Shown here: in pieces, positions 7,554 to 15,383 of the stretch | How the letters are laid out: the number at the start of each line of letters is the position of its first letter | How positions within the stretch are numbered: the stretch's first letter is position 1 | Origin: CAYRNC01 sp964425645 | GTDB lineage: Bacteria; Bacillota; Clostridia; Peptostreptococcales; Anaerovoracaceae | NCBI GenBank assembly: GCA_964425645.1 | Contig: CAYRNC010000031.1 | Coordinates: forward strand, 1 to 16,665 | Length of the DNA stretch: 16,665 nt | Direction: 5' to 3' | Position numbers and translations under genes: made by a program | The notes under the pieces: model-generated | Database searches by the model: none | What the model was told of the DNA's origin: nothing | Seen by the model: the letters and a program-made list of their open reading frames with translations, nothing else

Positions 7554-8573
7554 CTATAACTTAGGGCCCCCTGCCGTTTTTAGATCATATGCGGCATTTT
7601 TGGCAATCGCCTTTCCGATTTGGATCACATCCCCCATTACGGCACTTCCTGTGGGGAGAGCTCCCGCACCTTTCCCATAAAACATCAGGTCGCCTACTGC
7701 ATTCCCTTTGATAAAGACCGCGTTGAATTCATTGTTCACTTCGGCAAGGGGGTGGGAATAGGGTATGAGAGTGGGTTTGACGTCGCAGATGAGCTTGTCA
7801 TTTTCAAATTTTGCGCTGCCTACCAGTTTGATTTTATGCCCGGACTCCGTCGCCTTGGCTATGTCCTCCATTGTTATTTCAGTAATTCCGGTCGTGGGTA
7901 TCTGATCGGGGTGCATTCTCATTCCAAAGACAAGAGAGATTAAGATCGAAAGCTTGTTTGCGACATCTATACCTTCCACATCCGCTTCGGGGTTAGCTTC
8001 GGCAAAGCCCTTTTCCTGTGCAATTTTAAGCACGTCATCGTATTCTATGCCGAAGTCCGTCATCTGACTTAAAATATAGTTCGTTGTTCCGTTCAGTATG
8101 CCCATGATCTCAATAAACTCGTTTGCAGCAAGTGCATCCGTGATGGATGTGAGTATGGGGATGCCTCCCCCGACACTTGCTTCATAGCGGAACATGACAT
8201 TATTCTTTTCTGCGGCCGCCCGCAGCTCATCAAAATTTGCCGCGACGGCGGCCTTGTTGGCAGTAACCACATGTTTACCGTTCTCCATTGCAGCAAGCAT
8301 GAATTTTGTAGCCGGGTTTATGCCGCCAAGCAATTCGATGACTATGCTTATGGAAGGATCAAGTAACAGATCATCGGGATCCTGTGTAAATTTATCAGGT
8401 TCGACAATTACATCTCTTTTTCTATGGACATCCTTTTCCAGTATTCTGGTAATATCAAAATCAAGTCCTGTATTTGATCGGATTGTATCCCGATTCATCT
8501 CCAACGTTTTATAAGTGCCTACTCCGATATTTCCAAACCCCATCAGCCCGATTTTTACTGTTTCATTTGTCAT
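7554..8573 (-). CDS. hom: Homoserine dehydrogenase, short form without ACT domain
   Basis: Reduces aspartate semialdehyde to homoserine with NAD(P)H, the branch point to threonine and methionine. The Rossmann motif GLMGFGNIG is at 9-17 and TANKAAV at 104-110 (K107). YEASVGGGIPIL is at 130-141 and GILNGTTNYI at 158-167. The catalytic segment EADVEGIDVANKL (196-208) carries D203 and K207, the presumed acid-base pair. The closing motif GKGAGALPTGSAV is at 300-312. The protein ends 27 residues later, at 339 residues. Most bacterial Hom proteins run past 400 because of a C-terminal regulatory ACT domain, which is absent here. No ACT sequence follows in another frame. An AGGAGG site eight bases upstream fixes the start. 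It is transcribed alone from its own promoter. Confidence 0.95.
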   Translation of the reverse strand: MTNETVKIGLMGFGNIGVGTYKTLEMNRDTIRSNTGLDFDITRILEKDVHRKRDVIVEPDKFTQDPDDLLLDPSISIVIELLGGINPATKFMLAAMENGKHVVTANKAAVAANFDELRAAAEKNNVMFRYEASVGGGIPILTSITDALAANEFIEIMGILNGTTNYILSQMTDFGIEYDDVLKIAQEKGFAEANPEADVEGIDVANKLSILISLVFGMRMHPDQIPTTGITEITMEDIAKATESGHKIKLVGSAKFENDKLICDVKPTLIPYSHPLAEVNNEFNAVFIKGNAVGDLMFYGKGAGALPTGSAVMGDVIQIGKAIAKNAAYDLKTAGGPKL

Positions 8574-8604
8574 GATTGTTTCCTCCTGTGTTTCATCTTA
8601 TGGT

Positions 8605-8633
8605 ATTATAATATGGGATGACAGTTTGAACAA
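8605..8633 (-). promoter_or_regulatory. hom: Sigma-A-type promoter of hom
   Basis: On the minus strand TTGTTC (8628-8633), a 17-base spacer and a perfect TATAAT (8605-8610) lie upstream of hom. Transcription would start near 8598, leaving a leader of about 25 bases that contains the AGGAGG site. That leaves no room for a T-box or riboswitch, so any threonine or methionine control would have to act at initiation or on the enzyme. Confidence 0.65.
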
Positions 8634-8684
8634 GCTATCAATTGTGAATATGGACACATTATAAGGATAGTGGAACAAAAATTG

Positions 8685-9164
8685 ATGAGAAGCCATATAT
8701 TAAATGTTGTTCTCGTTGAACCGGAGATACCTCCAAACACCGGGAACATTGCGAGGACCTGTGCGGCAACCGGTGTTAAACTTCATTTGGTTGAACCTTT
8801 AGGTTTTTCGATTGATGATTCGCATATGAGAAGGGCGGGTCTTGATTATTGGCCTTTTGTAGATATTGAGGTGCATAGGGATCTCGAAGCATTTATAAAT
8901 AAATATCAGAACGAATCCATGTACCTCGCTACAACGAAGGGGATTAACATTTATTCTTCAGTTAAGTATGAAAAGGGCTGCATGCTTATCTTTGGCCGGG
9001 AAACAAAAGGTTTGCCCGGAGATTTTATAGCAGCAAATTGGGATCGCACAATACGAATCCCTATGGGAAACGATGCGAGGCAAAGATCTTTAAATCTGTC
9101 AAATTCTGTGGCTGTAGTCGTATTTGAGGCGCTGCGACAACTGGGTTTTCCGGAACTGGCATGA
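8685..9164 (+). CDS. trmL: tRNA (cytidine/uridine(34)-2'-O)-methyltransferase TrmL
   Basis: A SPOUT-class (SpoU family) knotted methyltransferase that adds a 2'-O-methyl group to the wobble base of leucine tRNAs using SAM. With the ATG at 8685 it is 159 residues, the usual TrmL length with no N-terminal RNA-binding extension. It shows motif 1 PPNTGNIARTC (16-26), motif 2 LIFGRETKGLP (101-111) and motif 3 IRIPMGNDARQRSLNLSNS (123-141), followed by VAVVVFEALRQ. The frame is also open from a GTG at 8670, but AAGGA is then only two bases away. ATG 8685 has GTGGA at about ten bases, so I prefer it, without certainty. The start of the next gene overlaps or closely follows its stop. Confidence 0.95.
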   Translation: MRSHILNVVLVEPEIPPNTGNIARTCAATGVKLHLVEPLGFSIDDSHMRRAGLDYWPFVDIEVHRDLEAFINKYQNESMYLATTKGINIYSSVKYEKGCMLIFGRETKGLPGDFIAANWDRTIRIPMGNDARQRSLNLSNSVAVVVFEALRQLGFPELA

Positions 9165-9190
9165 TCCTTTTCGGATTAAAGGAGAGACAA

Positions 9191-10810
9191 ATGTTTGTTA
9201 TGGTATTTCAAATCCTCGGTGGAGCCGGATTGCTCCTGTACGGAATTGAAATAATGAAAGACTCTTTGGAATGGATATCCCAGGGGCAAGGTCAGAAATT
9301 GCTTGAGGCGTCCCGAAGAAATGCATTTATAAGCCTGCTTGCGGGTATTATTGTAACCGCCATCAATCAAAAAAGCAGCGCTACCACAATAATGGTCGTA
9401 GGCATGGTGAATGCTCAAATGATATCCCTTTTAAAAGCGACAGGTATGATAATGGGAGCAAATATCGGAACTACCATTACTGCACAGCTTTTGGCCTTTA
9501 GACTGGAATATCTGGCGCCCTGCATCGTAGGCATAGCTGCAGTTTTCTGGAAATATGTAAAGAATAAGCGCATAAAGTATATCGCCGAAATCTTTATCGG
9601 GTTTGGCATTATGTTCATCGGGATGATCTTCATGGAAATGGGATTTCAAACCATGAAAAACGTTTCAGCCGTGCAAAAAATCATAGAATCGGCCGGGTCG
9701 TTGTCGATACCGGCTTGTTTTCTGGTTTCATTTATCGGTTTTGTAATCGTTGTTTTGATTCGAAGCAGCAGCCTTTTAACAGGTGTAATGATTGCAATGT
9801 CGGCCCGGGGAATTTTACCCCTTAAATCCGCTGTTTCATTAATTATCGGGATAAATGTAGGGAAATGCATAATCGGTCTGCGGGCCGTTAAGGGGGCGAC
9901 AAGAACCGCTAAAAGAGCTGCAGTCATAAACCTGCTTTATAATCTGATCGCCGCAATTATAGCTATTGCATTTTTTATGAACTATATAGTATATGCTATG
10001 GAGTTTTTGGCGCCCATTGATGTTCCACGTCAAATAGCAAATGCCCACACCCTTTATAATCTCACTGCCGTCATAATTTGTGCGCCTTTTATCGGTTTTC
10101 TTATGTCGGCTTCAGATCGATTTGTTCCTTACAGGAAAGAGGAGAGGGGAAAGGGAGGCCTTGATGTCAGAATGCTTGATACTCCGGGTCTGGCCTTGGC
10201 GCAGACGTATGGCGAGATAATAAATTTAGCAAAACTCTCCCTTGAATGCTATGAGACCGGTTTTCACTGCATCGTCGAGCATGGCAGGCATAATTTAGAG
10301 CGAATAATTGAAACGGAGGATATTATACTTCGTTTACAAAAAGATATCGAGGTATATTTAGTAAAGCTTGCGCAAAAAAATATAACGAAAGATCAGCATG
10401 AAATTTTGAATCTTATGCTTGGAGCTTCGGGAGATATAGAACGAATTGCAGATCTTTCCATTAATATCGGTGAATTGGCCGAATTTAAGAAGAAGAATGG
10501 CATAACTTTCAGCTGGGATGCAATGAAAGAAATGTCAGCATATCACGATAAGATACACGATTCGTTAAAGGGTTTGCTAAAGGCCATGGAGAATAAGGAC
10601 GGGGTTCTGGCCAACAGTATTCTGTCAGCAGAGATCAGAATCAAAAATATTGAAGTTAAACTGAGGGAAAACCATATAGCGAGATTGTCAAGCGGCAACT
10701 GCAATCCGGGGTCAGGGGTTATGTTTATGGATCTTATAAATACAATGGAACATGTGGCTGAATACACCAAAAAGATAGGATATTTTGTTATAGAGGTTTC
10801 TAAATACTGA
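9191..10810 (+). CDS. Na+/phosphate symporter-like carrier with PhoU-like C-terminal domain
   Basis: A 539-residue PNaS-family protein: about eight to ten membrane segments in residues 1-310, then a cytoplasmic helical PhoU-like domain (about 340-539). The first transport half has GIIVTAINQKSSATT (52-66) and GANIGTTITA (89-98), close to the family GxxxTAxxQSSSAT and GANIGTT signatures. In the second half the corresponding segments are FVIVVLIRSSSLLTG (184-198), with Arg for the usual Gln, and GINVGKCIIG (220-229). AHTLYNL (285-291) matches the family's H-x-x-F/Y-N element. The start at 9191 has a strong AAAGGAGAG site; an upstream ATG at 9161 overlaps the trmL stop as ATGA but has no clear site. 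The altered second half-site leaves substrate and sodium coupling uncertain. It lies in an operon with trmL. Confidence 0.88.
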   Translation: MFVMVFQILGGAGLLLYGIEIMKDSLEWISQGQGQKLLEASRRNAFISLLAGIIVTAINQKSSATTIMVVGMVNAQMISLLKATGMIMGANIGTTITAQLLAFRLEYLAPCIVGIAAVFWKYVKNKRIKYIAEIFIGFGIMFIGMIFMEMGFQTMKNVSAVQKIIESAGSLSIPACFLVSFIGFVIVVLIRSSSLLTGVMIAMSARGILPLKSAVSLIIGINVGKCIIGLRAVKGATRTAKRAAVINLLYNLIAAIIAIAFFMNYIVYAMEFLAPIDVPRQIANAHTLYNLTAVIICAPFIGFLMSASDRFVPYRKEERGKGGLDVRMLDTPGLALAQTYGEIINLAKLSLECYETGFHCIVEHGRHNLERIIETEDIILRLQKDIEVYLVKLAQKNITKDQHEILNLMLGASGDIERIADLSINIGELAEFKKKNGITFSWDAMKEMSAYHDKIHDSLKGLLKAMENKDGVLANSILSAEIRIKNIEVKLRENHIARLSSGNCNPGSGVMFMDLINTMEHVAEYTKKIGYFVIEVSKY

Positions 10811-10817
10811 TTATTAA

Positions 10818-10826
10818 TGATATAAT
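10818..10826 (+). promoter_or_regulatory. rpoN: Extended -10 promoter of rpoN
   Basis: A perfect TATAAT (10821-10826) is preceded by TG one base upstream (10818-10819), the extended -10 arrangement. The best -35 candidate, TTTCTA at 10797-10802 with an 18-base spacer, is poor. Transcription would begin near 10833, just upstream of the rpoN ribosome binding site. Read-through from the upstream carrier gene is also possible because no terminator is visible between them. Confidence 0.5.
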
Positions 10827-10861
10827 AACAGGGAACGACTGCGTTTAGGGAATGATGCATA

Positions 10862-12289
10862 ATGAAGCTAGGTTACGAGCTTACAATTGAACAGACGCAA
10901 AAACTGGTGATGACTCCTGAACTGATTCAGGCGATTCAGATTTTGCAATTTAACAGCCAGGAAATGGAGGCCTATGTAGAAGAACAGCTCCTCACAAATC
11001 CAATGCTGGAGAAATCAGACAATAAAGAAGGAACTGATCAGGCGGCAGATAGGGAGGATTATGCTGACAGAGAGCAGGATTCTTTTGAGTCGGAGAGAGA
11101 AGCTGAAATAGATTGGGCGGAGCATTTTAAAAATAGAGAATACGATGACATCAGCTATTCCCAATGGCAGTACCGTGCAGATTCAAAAGAATATTCCTAT
11201 GAACAATTTTTGACGACGGATACGACGCTTACAGAGCATCTGATGCTTCAGCTTCAGTTGACATCTGTCGGGCCCGAATGTAAAAAGGCTGCAAAGTATC
11301 TTATTGAGGCCCTTGACGAAAACGGATATTTAACGGTAACTTTGGAAGAGACCGCTTCGGTATTGAATATAAAGACTGATAAGGCTGAGAAAGCCTTGCG
11401 AATAATTCAAAGTTTTGATCCGGTAGGGGTCGGCGCAAGAAATCTTGCAGAGTGCCTGCTCATTCAGATGATTTACTACGGTGATGACAGTTTTGAAACC
11501 CGTCAGATCATTGAAAATCATCTTGAGGACATTGCCGCAAATCGACTTATCAATATCTCAAAGGCTGTGGGGATACCTGTTAAAGACGTTCAGGAAATCA
11601 GCGATATTATAAAGACTTTAGAGCCAAAGCCGGGAAGGCAGTTTGGATCATTCGGCGAGAATCGATACATCATTCCCGATGTGACTGTCCAAAAGATCGA
11701 TGAGGAGTATATAGTGACGGTTAAAGATACGACTGCTCCCAGATTGAATATAAGCCCGTTTTACCAGAAGATTTTAATGGAGGAAGATAAAGAATCGAAA
11801 CTATCCCGTTTTCTGACCGGTCGGCTCAATTCTGCTCTTTGGCTGATAAAAAGTATAGAGCAAAGAAGGCAGACTATATATAACGTTGTAAGTGCCATAG
11901 TTAAATACCAGGAAGATTTTTTTGAGATGGGTCAGAAGCACCTTAAAACCCTTACACTGCGTCAGATAGCCGATGAGCTGGGGGTGCACGAATCTACTGT
12001 AAGCAGGTCAATTAACGGAAAATATGTAGAAACACCAAGAGGGATATTTGAAATAAAATATTTTTTTACCAGCGGGGTGCAGGGGAGCGATGGTTTGGGT
12101 ATAGCATCTGAAAGCATCAAGACTATAATAAGGGAGATTGTGGATCGGGAGGATGTCAAATCTCCTTTTTCAGATCAGGCCATTGCAAAAAAGCTTGAAA
12201 AAAAAGGAATAGATATTTCCCGCAGAACTGTGGCAAAATACAGAGATGAAATGAATCTGCCCTCATCATCGAAAAGGAAAAGGTATTGA
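10862..12289 (+). CDS. rpoN: RNA polymerase sigma-54 factor
   Basis: A 475-residue sigma-54, which directs RNA polymerase to -24/-12 promoters that need an AAA+ activator. Region I (1-50) has the glutamine- and leucine-rich activator-response sequence with KLVMTPELIQAIQILQ (14-29). Region II (51-110) is short and acidic. The core-binding region is about 115-300. The HTH segment TLRQIADELGVHESTVSR (365-382) recognises the -12 element. The RpoN box SRRTVAKYRDEM (453-464), which contacts the -24 element, has Ser in place of the usual leading Ala. The start is preceded by AGGG at a slightly long distance. No sigma-54 activator or -24/-12 promoter was recognised in the window. The gene sits just upstream of the glycolytic operon, where I recall clostridial genomes carrying rpoN next to cggR-gap. 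Confidence 0.97.
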   Translation: MKLGYELTIEQTQKLVMTPELIQAIQILQFNSQEMEAYVEEQLLTNPMLEKSDNKEGTDQAADREDYADREQDSFESEREAEIDWAEHFKNREYDDISYSQWQYRADSKEYSYEQFLTTDTTLTEHLMLQLQLTSVGPECKKAAKYLIEALDENGYLTVTLEETASVLNIKTDKAEKALRIIQSFDPVGVGARNLAECLLIQMIYYGDDSFETRQIIENHLEDIAANRLINISKAVGIPVKDVQEISDIIKTLEPKPGRQFGSFGENRYIIPDVTVQKIDEEYIVTVKDTTAPRLNISPFYQKILMEEDKESKLSRFLTGRLNSALWLIKSIEQRRQTIYNVVSAIVKYQEDFFEMGQKHLKTLTLRQIADELGVHESTVSRSINGKYVETPRGIFEIKYFFTSGVQGSDGLGIASESIKTIIREIVDREDVKSPFSDQAIAKKLEKKGIDISRRTVAKYRDEMNLPSSSKRKRY

Positions 12290-12303
12290 GGGGGGTTCTT
12301 TTA

Positions 12304-12358
12304 TTTAAAGTTGTTTAAAATATTTCATATTGTTTACATTATATAAGATCTATCATTT
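12304..12358 (+). promoter_or_regulatory. AT-rich promoter region of the gap-pgk-tpiA-eno operon
   Basis: The 85 bases between rpoN and gap are strongly AT-rich. The heptamer TTGTTTA occurs twice on the same strand (12311-12317 and 12330-12336), 19 bases apart. Two TTTAAA palindromes lie at 12304-12309 and 12314-12319. Possible promoters are TTGTTT (12311) with TACATT (12335-12340), 18-base spacer, or a -10 at TATAAG (12342-12347) with a poor -35. I cannot decide between them. No GC-rich hairpin ends the rpoN transcript here, so read-through into gap is possible. Confidence 0.4.
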
Positions 12359-12374
12359 TAGGGAGGAAAACAGA

Positions 12375-13385
12375 ATGAAAACAAAGGTAGGAATCAATGG
12401 CTTTGGCAGGATCGGAAGAAATGCCTTTAAGGCGGCTTGGGGAAAAAATGCGGATTTTGAAATCGTTGCAATTAACGATATCACAAACCCTGCCACCTTA
12501 GCCCATCTTCTGAAATACGACAGCTGCTTCGGAAAATTTCAGGGTACTGTGGAGGCTTCGGAGAATTCCATAATAGTAAACGGCAAAGAAGTCAGGATAC
12601 TGGCAATAAAAGATCCTGAAAAGCTGCCTTGGGCTGAAATGGGTGTCGAAGTTGTGCTTGAATCCACCGGATTATTTACAAAAAAAGCTGACGCGGAAAA
12701 GCATATTAAGGCGGGAGCAAAAAAGGTTATTATTTCTGCACCTGCTAACGGTGAAGATATCACTTTGGTTATGGGAGTCAACGATGATGAATACAAGGCC
12801 GGTACACACCATATAATTTCCAATGCATCCTGTACCACAAATTGCCTTGCGCCGTTTGCCAAGATAATCGACCGGGAATTCGGAATTGAGCAAGGCCTGA
12901 TGACTACCATTCACGCTTATACTAACGATCAGAAGATTCTGGATCTCCCTCACAGTGACCTTAGAAGAGCCAGGGCTGCCGCCGTCTCTATGATACCCAC
13001 CACAACCGGTGCGGCAAAAGCTGTTTCGCTCGTTTTGCCTCAGCTTAAAGGAAAACTCAACGGGATGGCCATTCGGGTACCTACCCCTGCCGTATCGATT
13101 GTTGATATCGTTTTTAATCTTAAAAAAGAGACTTCAAAAGAAGAGGTCAATGAGTCTTTGAAGAATGCGGCGGAGGGGGAGCTTAAGGGTATAATGGGGT
13201 ATTGTGATGAACCCCTCGTATCTATTGATTTTAAGCAGGATACCAGATCCTCGATTATCGATGCGCTGTCTACCATGGTGATCGAAGGAAGAATGTTAAA
13301 AATTCTTTCCTGGTACGATAACGAGTGGGGATATTCCAATCGGGTAGTTGATTTGATAGAGTTTGTTATCAGTAAAGGCCTTTAA
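12375..13385 (+). CDS. gap: NAD-dependent glyceraldehyde-3-phosphate dehydrogenase
   Basis: Glycolytic enzyme that oxidises glyceraldehyde 3-phosphate to 1,3-bisphosphoglycerate. It is 336 residues from the ATG at 12375. The frame is open from 12330, but the GGGAGG ribosome binding site at 12361-12366 and the standard MKTKVGINGFGRIGR beginning fix this start. It has the Rossmann motif INGFGRIG (7-14), D35 after INDIT, which favours NAD over NADP, and the active-site cysteine C153 in ASCTTNCLAP. It also has the catalytic histidine H180, the ILDLPHSDLRRARAA loop (188-202), IPTTTGAAKA (207-216) and SWYDNEWGYSNR (312-323). It heads the lower-glycolysis operon, with pgk nine bases downstream. The transcriptional repressor gene cggR, common before gap in Firmicutes, is absent. 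Confidence 0.98.
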   Translation: MKTKVGINGFGRIGRNAFKAAWGKNADFEIVAINDITNPATLAHLLKYDSCFGKFQGTVEASENSIIVNGKEVRILAIKDPEKLPWAEMGVEVVLESTGLFTKKADAEKHIKAGAKKVIISAPANGEDITLVMGVNDDEYKAGTHHIISNASCTTNCLAPFAKIIDREFGIEQGLMTTIHAYTNDQKILDLPHSDLRRARAAAVSMIPTTTGAAKAVSLVLPQLKGKLNGMAIRVPTPAVSIVDIVFNLKKETSKEEVNESLKNAAEGELKGIMGYCDEPLVSIDFKQDTRSSIIDALSTMVIEGRMLKILSWYDNEWGYSNRVVDLIEFVISKGL

Positions 13386-13394
13386 GGTTTTGCA

Positions 13395-14588
13395 ATGAAA
13401 AAGAATATAAAAGATATTCAAGTATCGGGGAAAAGGTTCATTGTAAGATGCGATTTTAACGTGCCTTTAAATGAAGCCGGAAACATAACCGACGATAACA
13501 GAATAGTGGCTGCATTGCCGACTATCCGATATTTAATTGAGTCGGGTGCTAAGGTTATTTTAATGTCACACCTTGGCCGACCCAAAGGAAAGGCCGATAA
13601 AAAATACAGTTTGAGCCCGGTGGCGAAAAGGATTTCTGCACTGCTTTTAAGGGAAATATTGTTCATCTCGTCTCAAACAGTAATCGATGATGATGTAAAA
13701 AAAGCGGCGGCTGATTTAGCCTCCGGACAGGTTCTTCTCCTTGAAAACCTGCGCTTTCGCAAAGAAGAAACCGATAACTCCCCGGAATTTGCGAAGGAAC
13801 TTTCGGAGCTTGCAGATGTTTACGTAAATGATGCTTTTGGGACCGCCCATCGGGCCCATGCATCCACGGTGGGTATTGCATCCTACCTGCCTGCTGTTTC
13901 AGGGTTTTTGATGGAAAAAGAGCTCAGGTTTTTGGGGGAGGCTGTTACAAATCCCAAAAAGCCCTTTCTTGCTATAATGGGAGGGGCTAAAATAAGCGAT
14001 AAAATACCCGTTATCGAGGGCCTTATAGAAAAAGTTGATAAGCTGATAATCGGAGGAGGTATGGCTTATACTTTTTTTAAGGCTTTGGGCTATGAGGTAG
14101 GTCTGTCCATATTGGAGCCTGAGTCTGTTGAATTTGCTAAAACATTGATGGAAAAGGCGGAAGCGGCGGGGAAGCCCCTTCTTCTGCCGGAAGATATACG
14201 CATTGCAGATCAATTCAGTAACGATGCAAATTCCATAGTGGTTCTCCCGGACCATATCCCCGAAGATCAAATGGGTATGGATATCGGGGATCAAACGATA
14301 AGGAAATACCAAAGGGAAATAGCATCTGCTTCGACTATACTTTGGAATGGACCAATGGGCGTTTTTGAAATGTCCAATTTCGCTTGTGGGACTAAAGCCG
14401 TGGCTGAAGCTATGGCGGAAAGTGGAGCGGTAACTATAATAGGCGGTGGGGATTCTGCTGCGGCGGTACAGAAATTCGGCCTGTCGGATAAAATGTCTCA
14501 TATTTCCACCGGGGGGGGTGCTTCCTTGAAATATCTTGCAGGGAAGGAACTGCCGGGACTGGCTGTGCTTCAAAACAGGTGTATCTGA
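13395..14588 (+). CDS. pgk: Phosphoglycerate kinase
   Basis: Transfers the acyl phosphate of 1,3-bisphosphoglycerate to ADP, the first ATP-yielding step of glycolysis. At 397 residues it has the normal bacterial length. The N-terminal substrate lobe has VRCDFNVPL (17-25), DDNRI (33-37), SHLGRPKG (58-65), LLLENLRF (114-121) and YVNDAFGTAHRAHAS (143-157). The nucleotide lobe has MGGAKISDKI (195-204), the WNGPMGVFE loop (317-325), IGGGDSAAA (349-357) and the hinge STGGGASL (371-378). The first base of the start is ten bases after the last base of gap, with only AAGG, overlapping the gap stop, as ribosome binding site. This suggests translation partly coupled to gap. The final residues after LPGLAVL differ from the common ALN ending but do not affect the domain. 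Confidence 0.98.
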   Translation: MKKNIKDIQVSGKRFIVRCDFNVPLNEAGNITDDNRIVAALPTIRYLIESGAKVILMSHLGRPKGKADKKYSLSPVAKRISALLLREILFISSQTVIDDDVKKAAADLASGQVLLLENLRFRKEETDNSPEFAKELSELADVYVNDAFGTAHRAHASTVGIASYLPAVSGFLMEKELRFLGEAVTNPKKPFLAIMGGAKISDKIPVIEGLIEKVDKLIIGGGMAYTFFKALGYEVGLSILEPESVEFAKTLMEKAEAAGKPLLLPEDIRIADQFSNDANSIVVLPDHIPEDQMGMDIGDQTIRKYQREIASASTILWNGPMGVFEMSNFACGTKAVAEAMAESGAVTIIGGGDSAAAVQKFGLSDKMSHISTGGGASLKYLAGKELPGLAVLQNRCI

Positions 14589-14622
14589 TCCGGAGTTCAG
14601 AGGAAAAGGATAGGTAAATGAA

Positions 14623-15369
14623 ATGAGAAAACCATTGATTGCAGGGAACTGGAAAATGTACAAGACCAATGAAGAGGTCTATAAATATGCAGATGATTTT
14701 AAAAAAATCTATAAACCCAAACAGGTGCTGGTTGCTATCTGCGCACCTTACACCCAGCTTCTAACTTTGAAGGAGGCTCTTTACGGCAGCGGGGTTAGAA
14801 TAGGGGCTCAAAACATGCATTTTATGCAGGAGGGGGCATATACAGGAGAAATATCCCCTTTGATGCTGAAAGAGATAGGCATAGACTACTGCATCATCGG
14901 TCATTCTGAACGGCGCCAATATTTTGGTGAGACAGATGAATGCGTGAATAAGAAACTGCACAGTGCTTTTTCCGCCGGGATAATACCGATTCTTTGCGTA
15001 GGTGAAGGATTGGAAGACAGGGATGGGGGAAAGGCTGCAGATGTGGTGAAAAAACAGGTATCTTCTGCGCTTATAGATTTATCTGAGGAAAATGCCGCGT
15101 CTCTTGTAATCGCATATGAACCGATTTGGGCTATCGGAACGGGAAGAACTGCTTCCCCTTCACAGGCTAGTGAAATGTGCGGAGAAATTCGCTGCATCAT
15201 TTCAACGCTTTATGGCGAGGAAACCGCATGTTCGGTAAGAATATTATATGGGGGCAGCGTGAAACCGGGCAACATTTCGGATCTCATGAAAAGAGATGAT
15301 ATCGATGGAGCATTGGTAGGCGGTGCCAGCCTGAATCCTGCGGATTTCTTGGATATTATTAATTATTAG
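14623..15369 (+). CDS. tpiA: Triosephosphate isomerase
   Basis: Interconverts dihydroxyacetone phosphate and glyceraldehyde 3-phosphate. The 248-residue TIM barrel has all catalytic groups: N9 and K11 in AGNWKMYK, H94 in IIGHSERRQYF, E166 in AYEPIWAIGTG with the flexible loop following, and the phosphate-binding segments YGGSVKPGN (209-217) and LVGGASL (231-237). The ATG at 14623 has AGG at eight bases; a nearby ATG at 14618 is in another frame. It lies 34 bases after pgk in the glycolytic operon and 14 bases before eno. Nothing unusual is visible. Confidence 0.98.
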   Translation: MRKPLIAGNWKMYKTNEEVYKYADDFKKIYKPKQVLVAICAPYTQLLTLKEALYGSGVRIGAQNMHFMQEGAYTGEISPLMLKEIGIDYCIIGHSERRQYFGETDECVNKKLHSAFSAGIIPILCVGEGLEDRDGGKAADVVKKQVSSALIDLSEENAASLVIAYEPIWAIGTGRTASPSQASEMCGEIRCIISTLYGEETACSVRILYGGSVKPGNISDLMKRDDIDGALVGGASLNPADFLDIINY

Positions 15370-15383
15370 CGGAGGATGCGGAT

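Noticed and set aside
8574..8600. A T-box or threonine/methionine riboswitch upstream of hom
   Set aside because: The predicted leader is about 25 bases long and mostly ribosome binding site, too short for any known riboswitch.
9161..9190. A start of the carrier gene at 9161 overlapping the trmL stop as ATGA
   Set aside because: Translational coupling is possible, but the ATG at 9191 has a strong AAAGGAGAG site and begins directly at the first membrane helix. I kept 9191 as the more likely start.
10811..12374. Sigma-54 (-24/-12) promoters near rpoN or gap
   Set aside because: I looked for GG and GC dinucleotides with the required spacing in a TGGCAC-N5-TTGC context in the gaps before rpoN and gap, and before pgk, and found no acceptable match.
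13899..14669. A 256-codon open frame antisense to pgk and the start of tpiA
   Set aside because: It lies entirely over conserved pgk/tpiA coding sequence, has no family-like motifs or ribosome binding site, and its composition (rich in F, S, Y, H, P) is typical of an antisense shadow frame.
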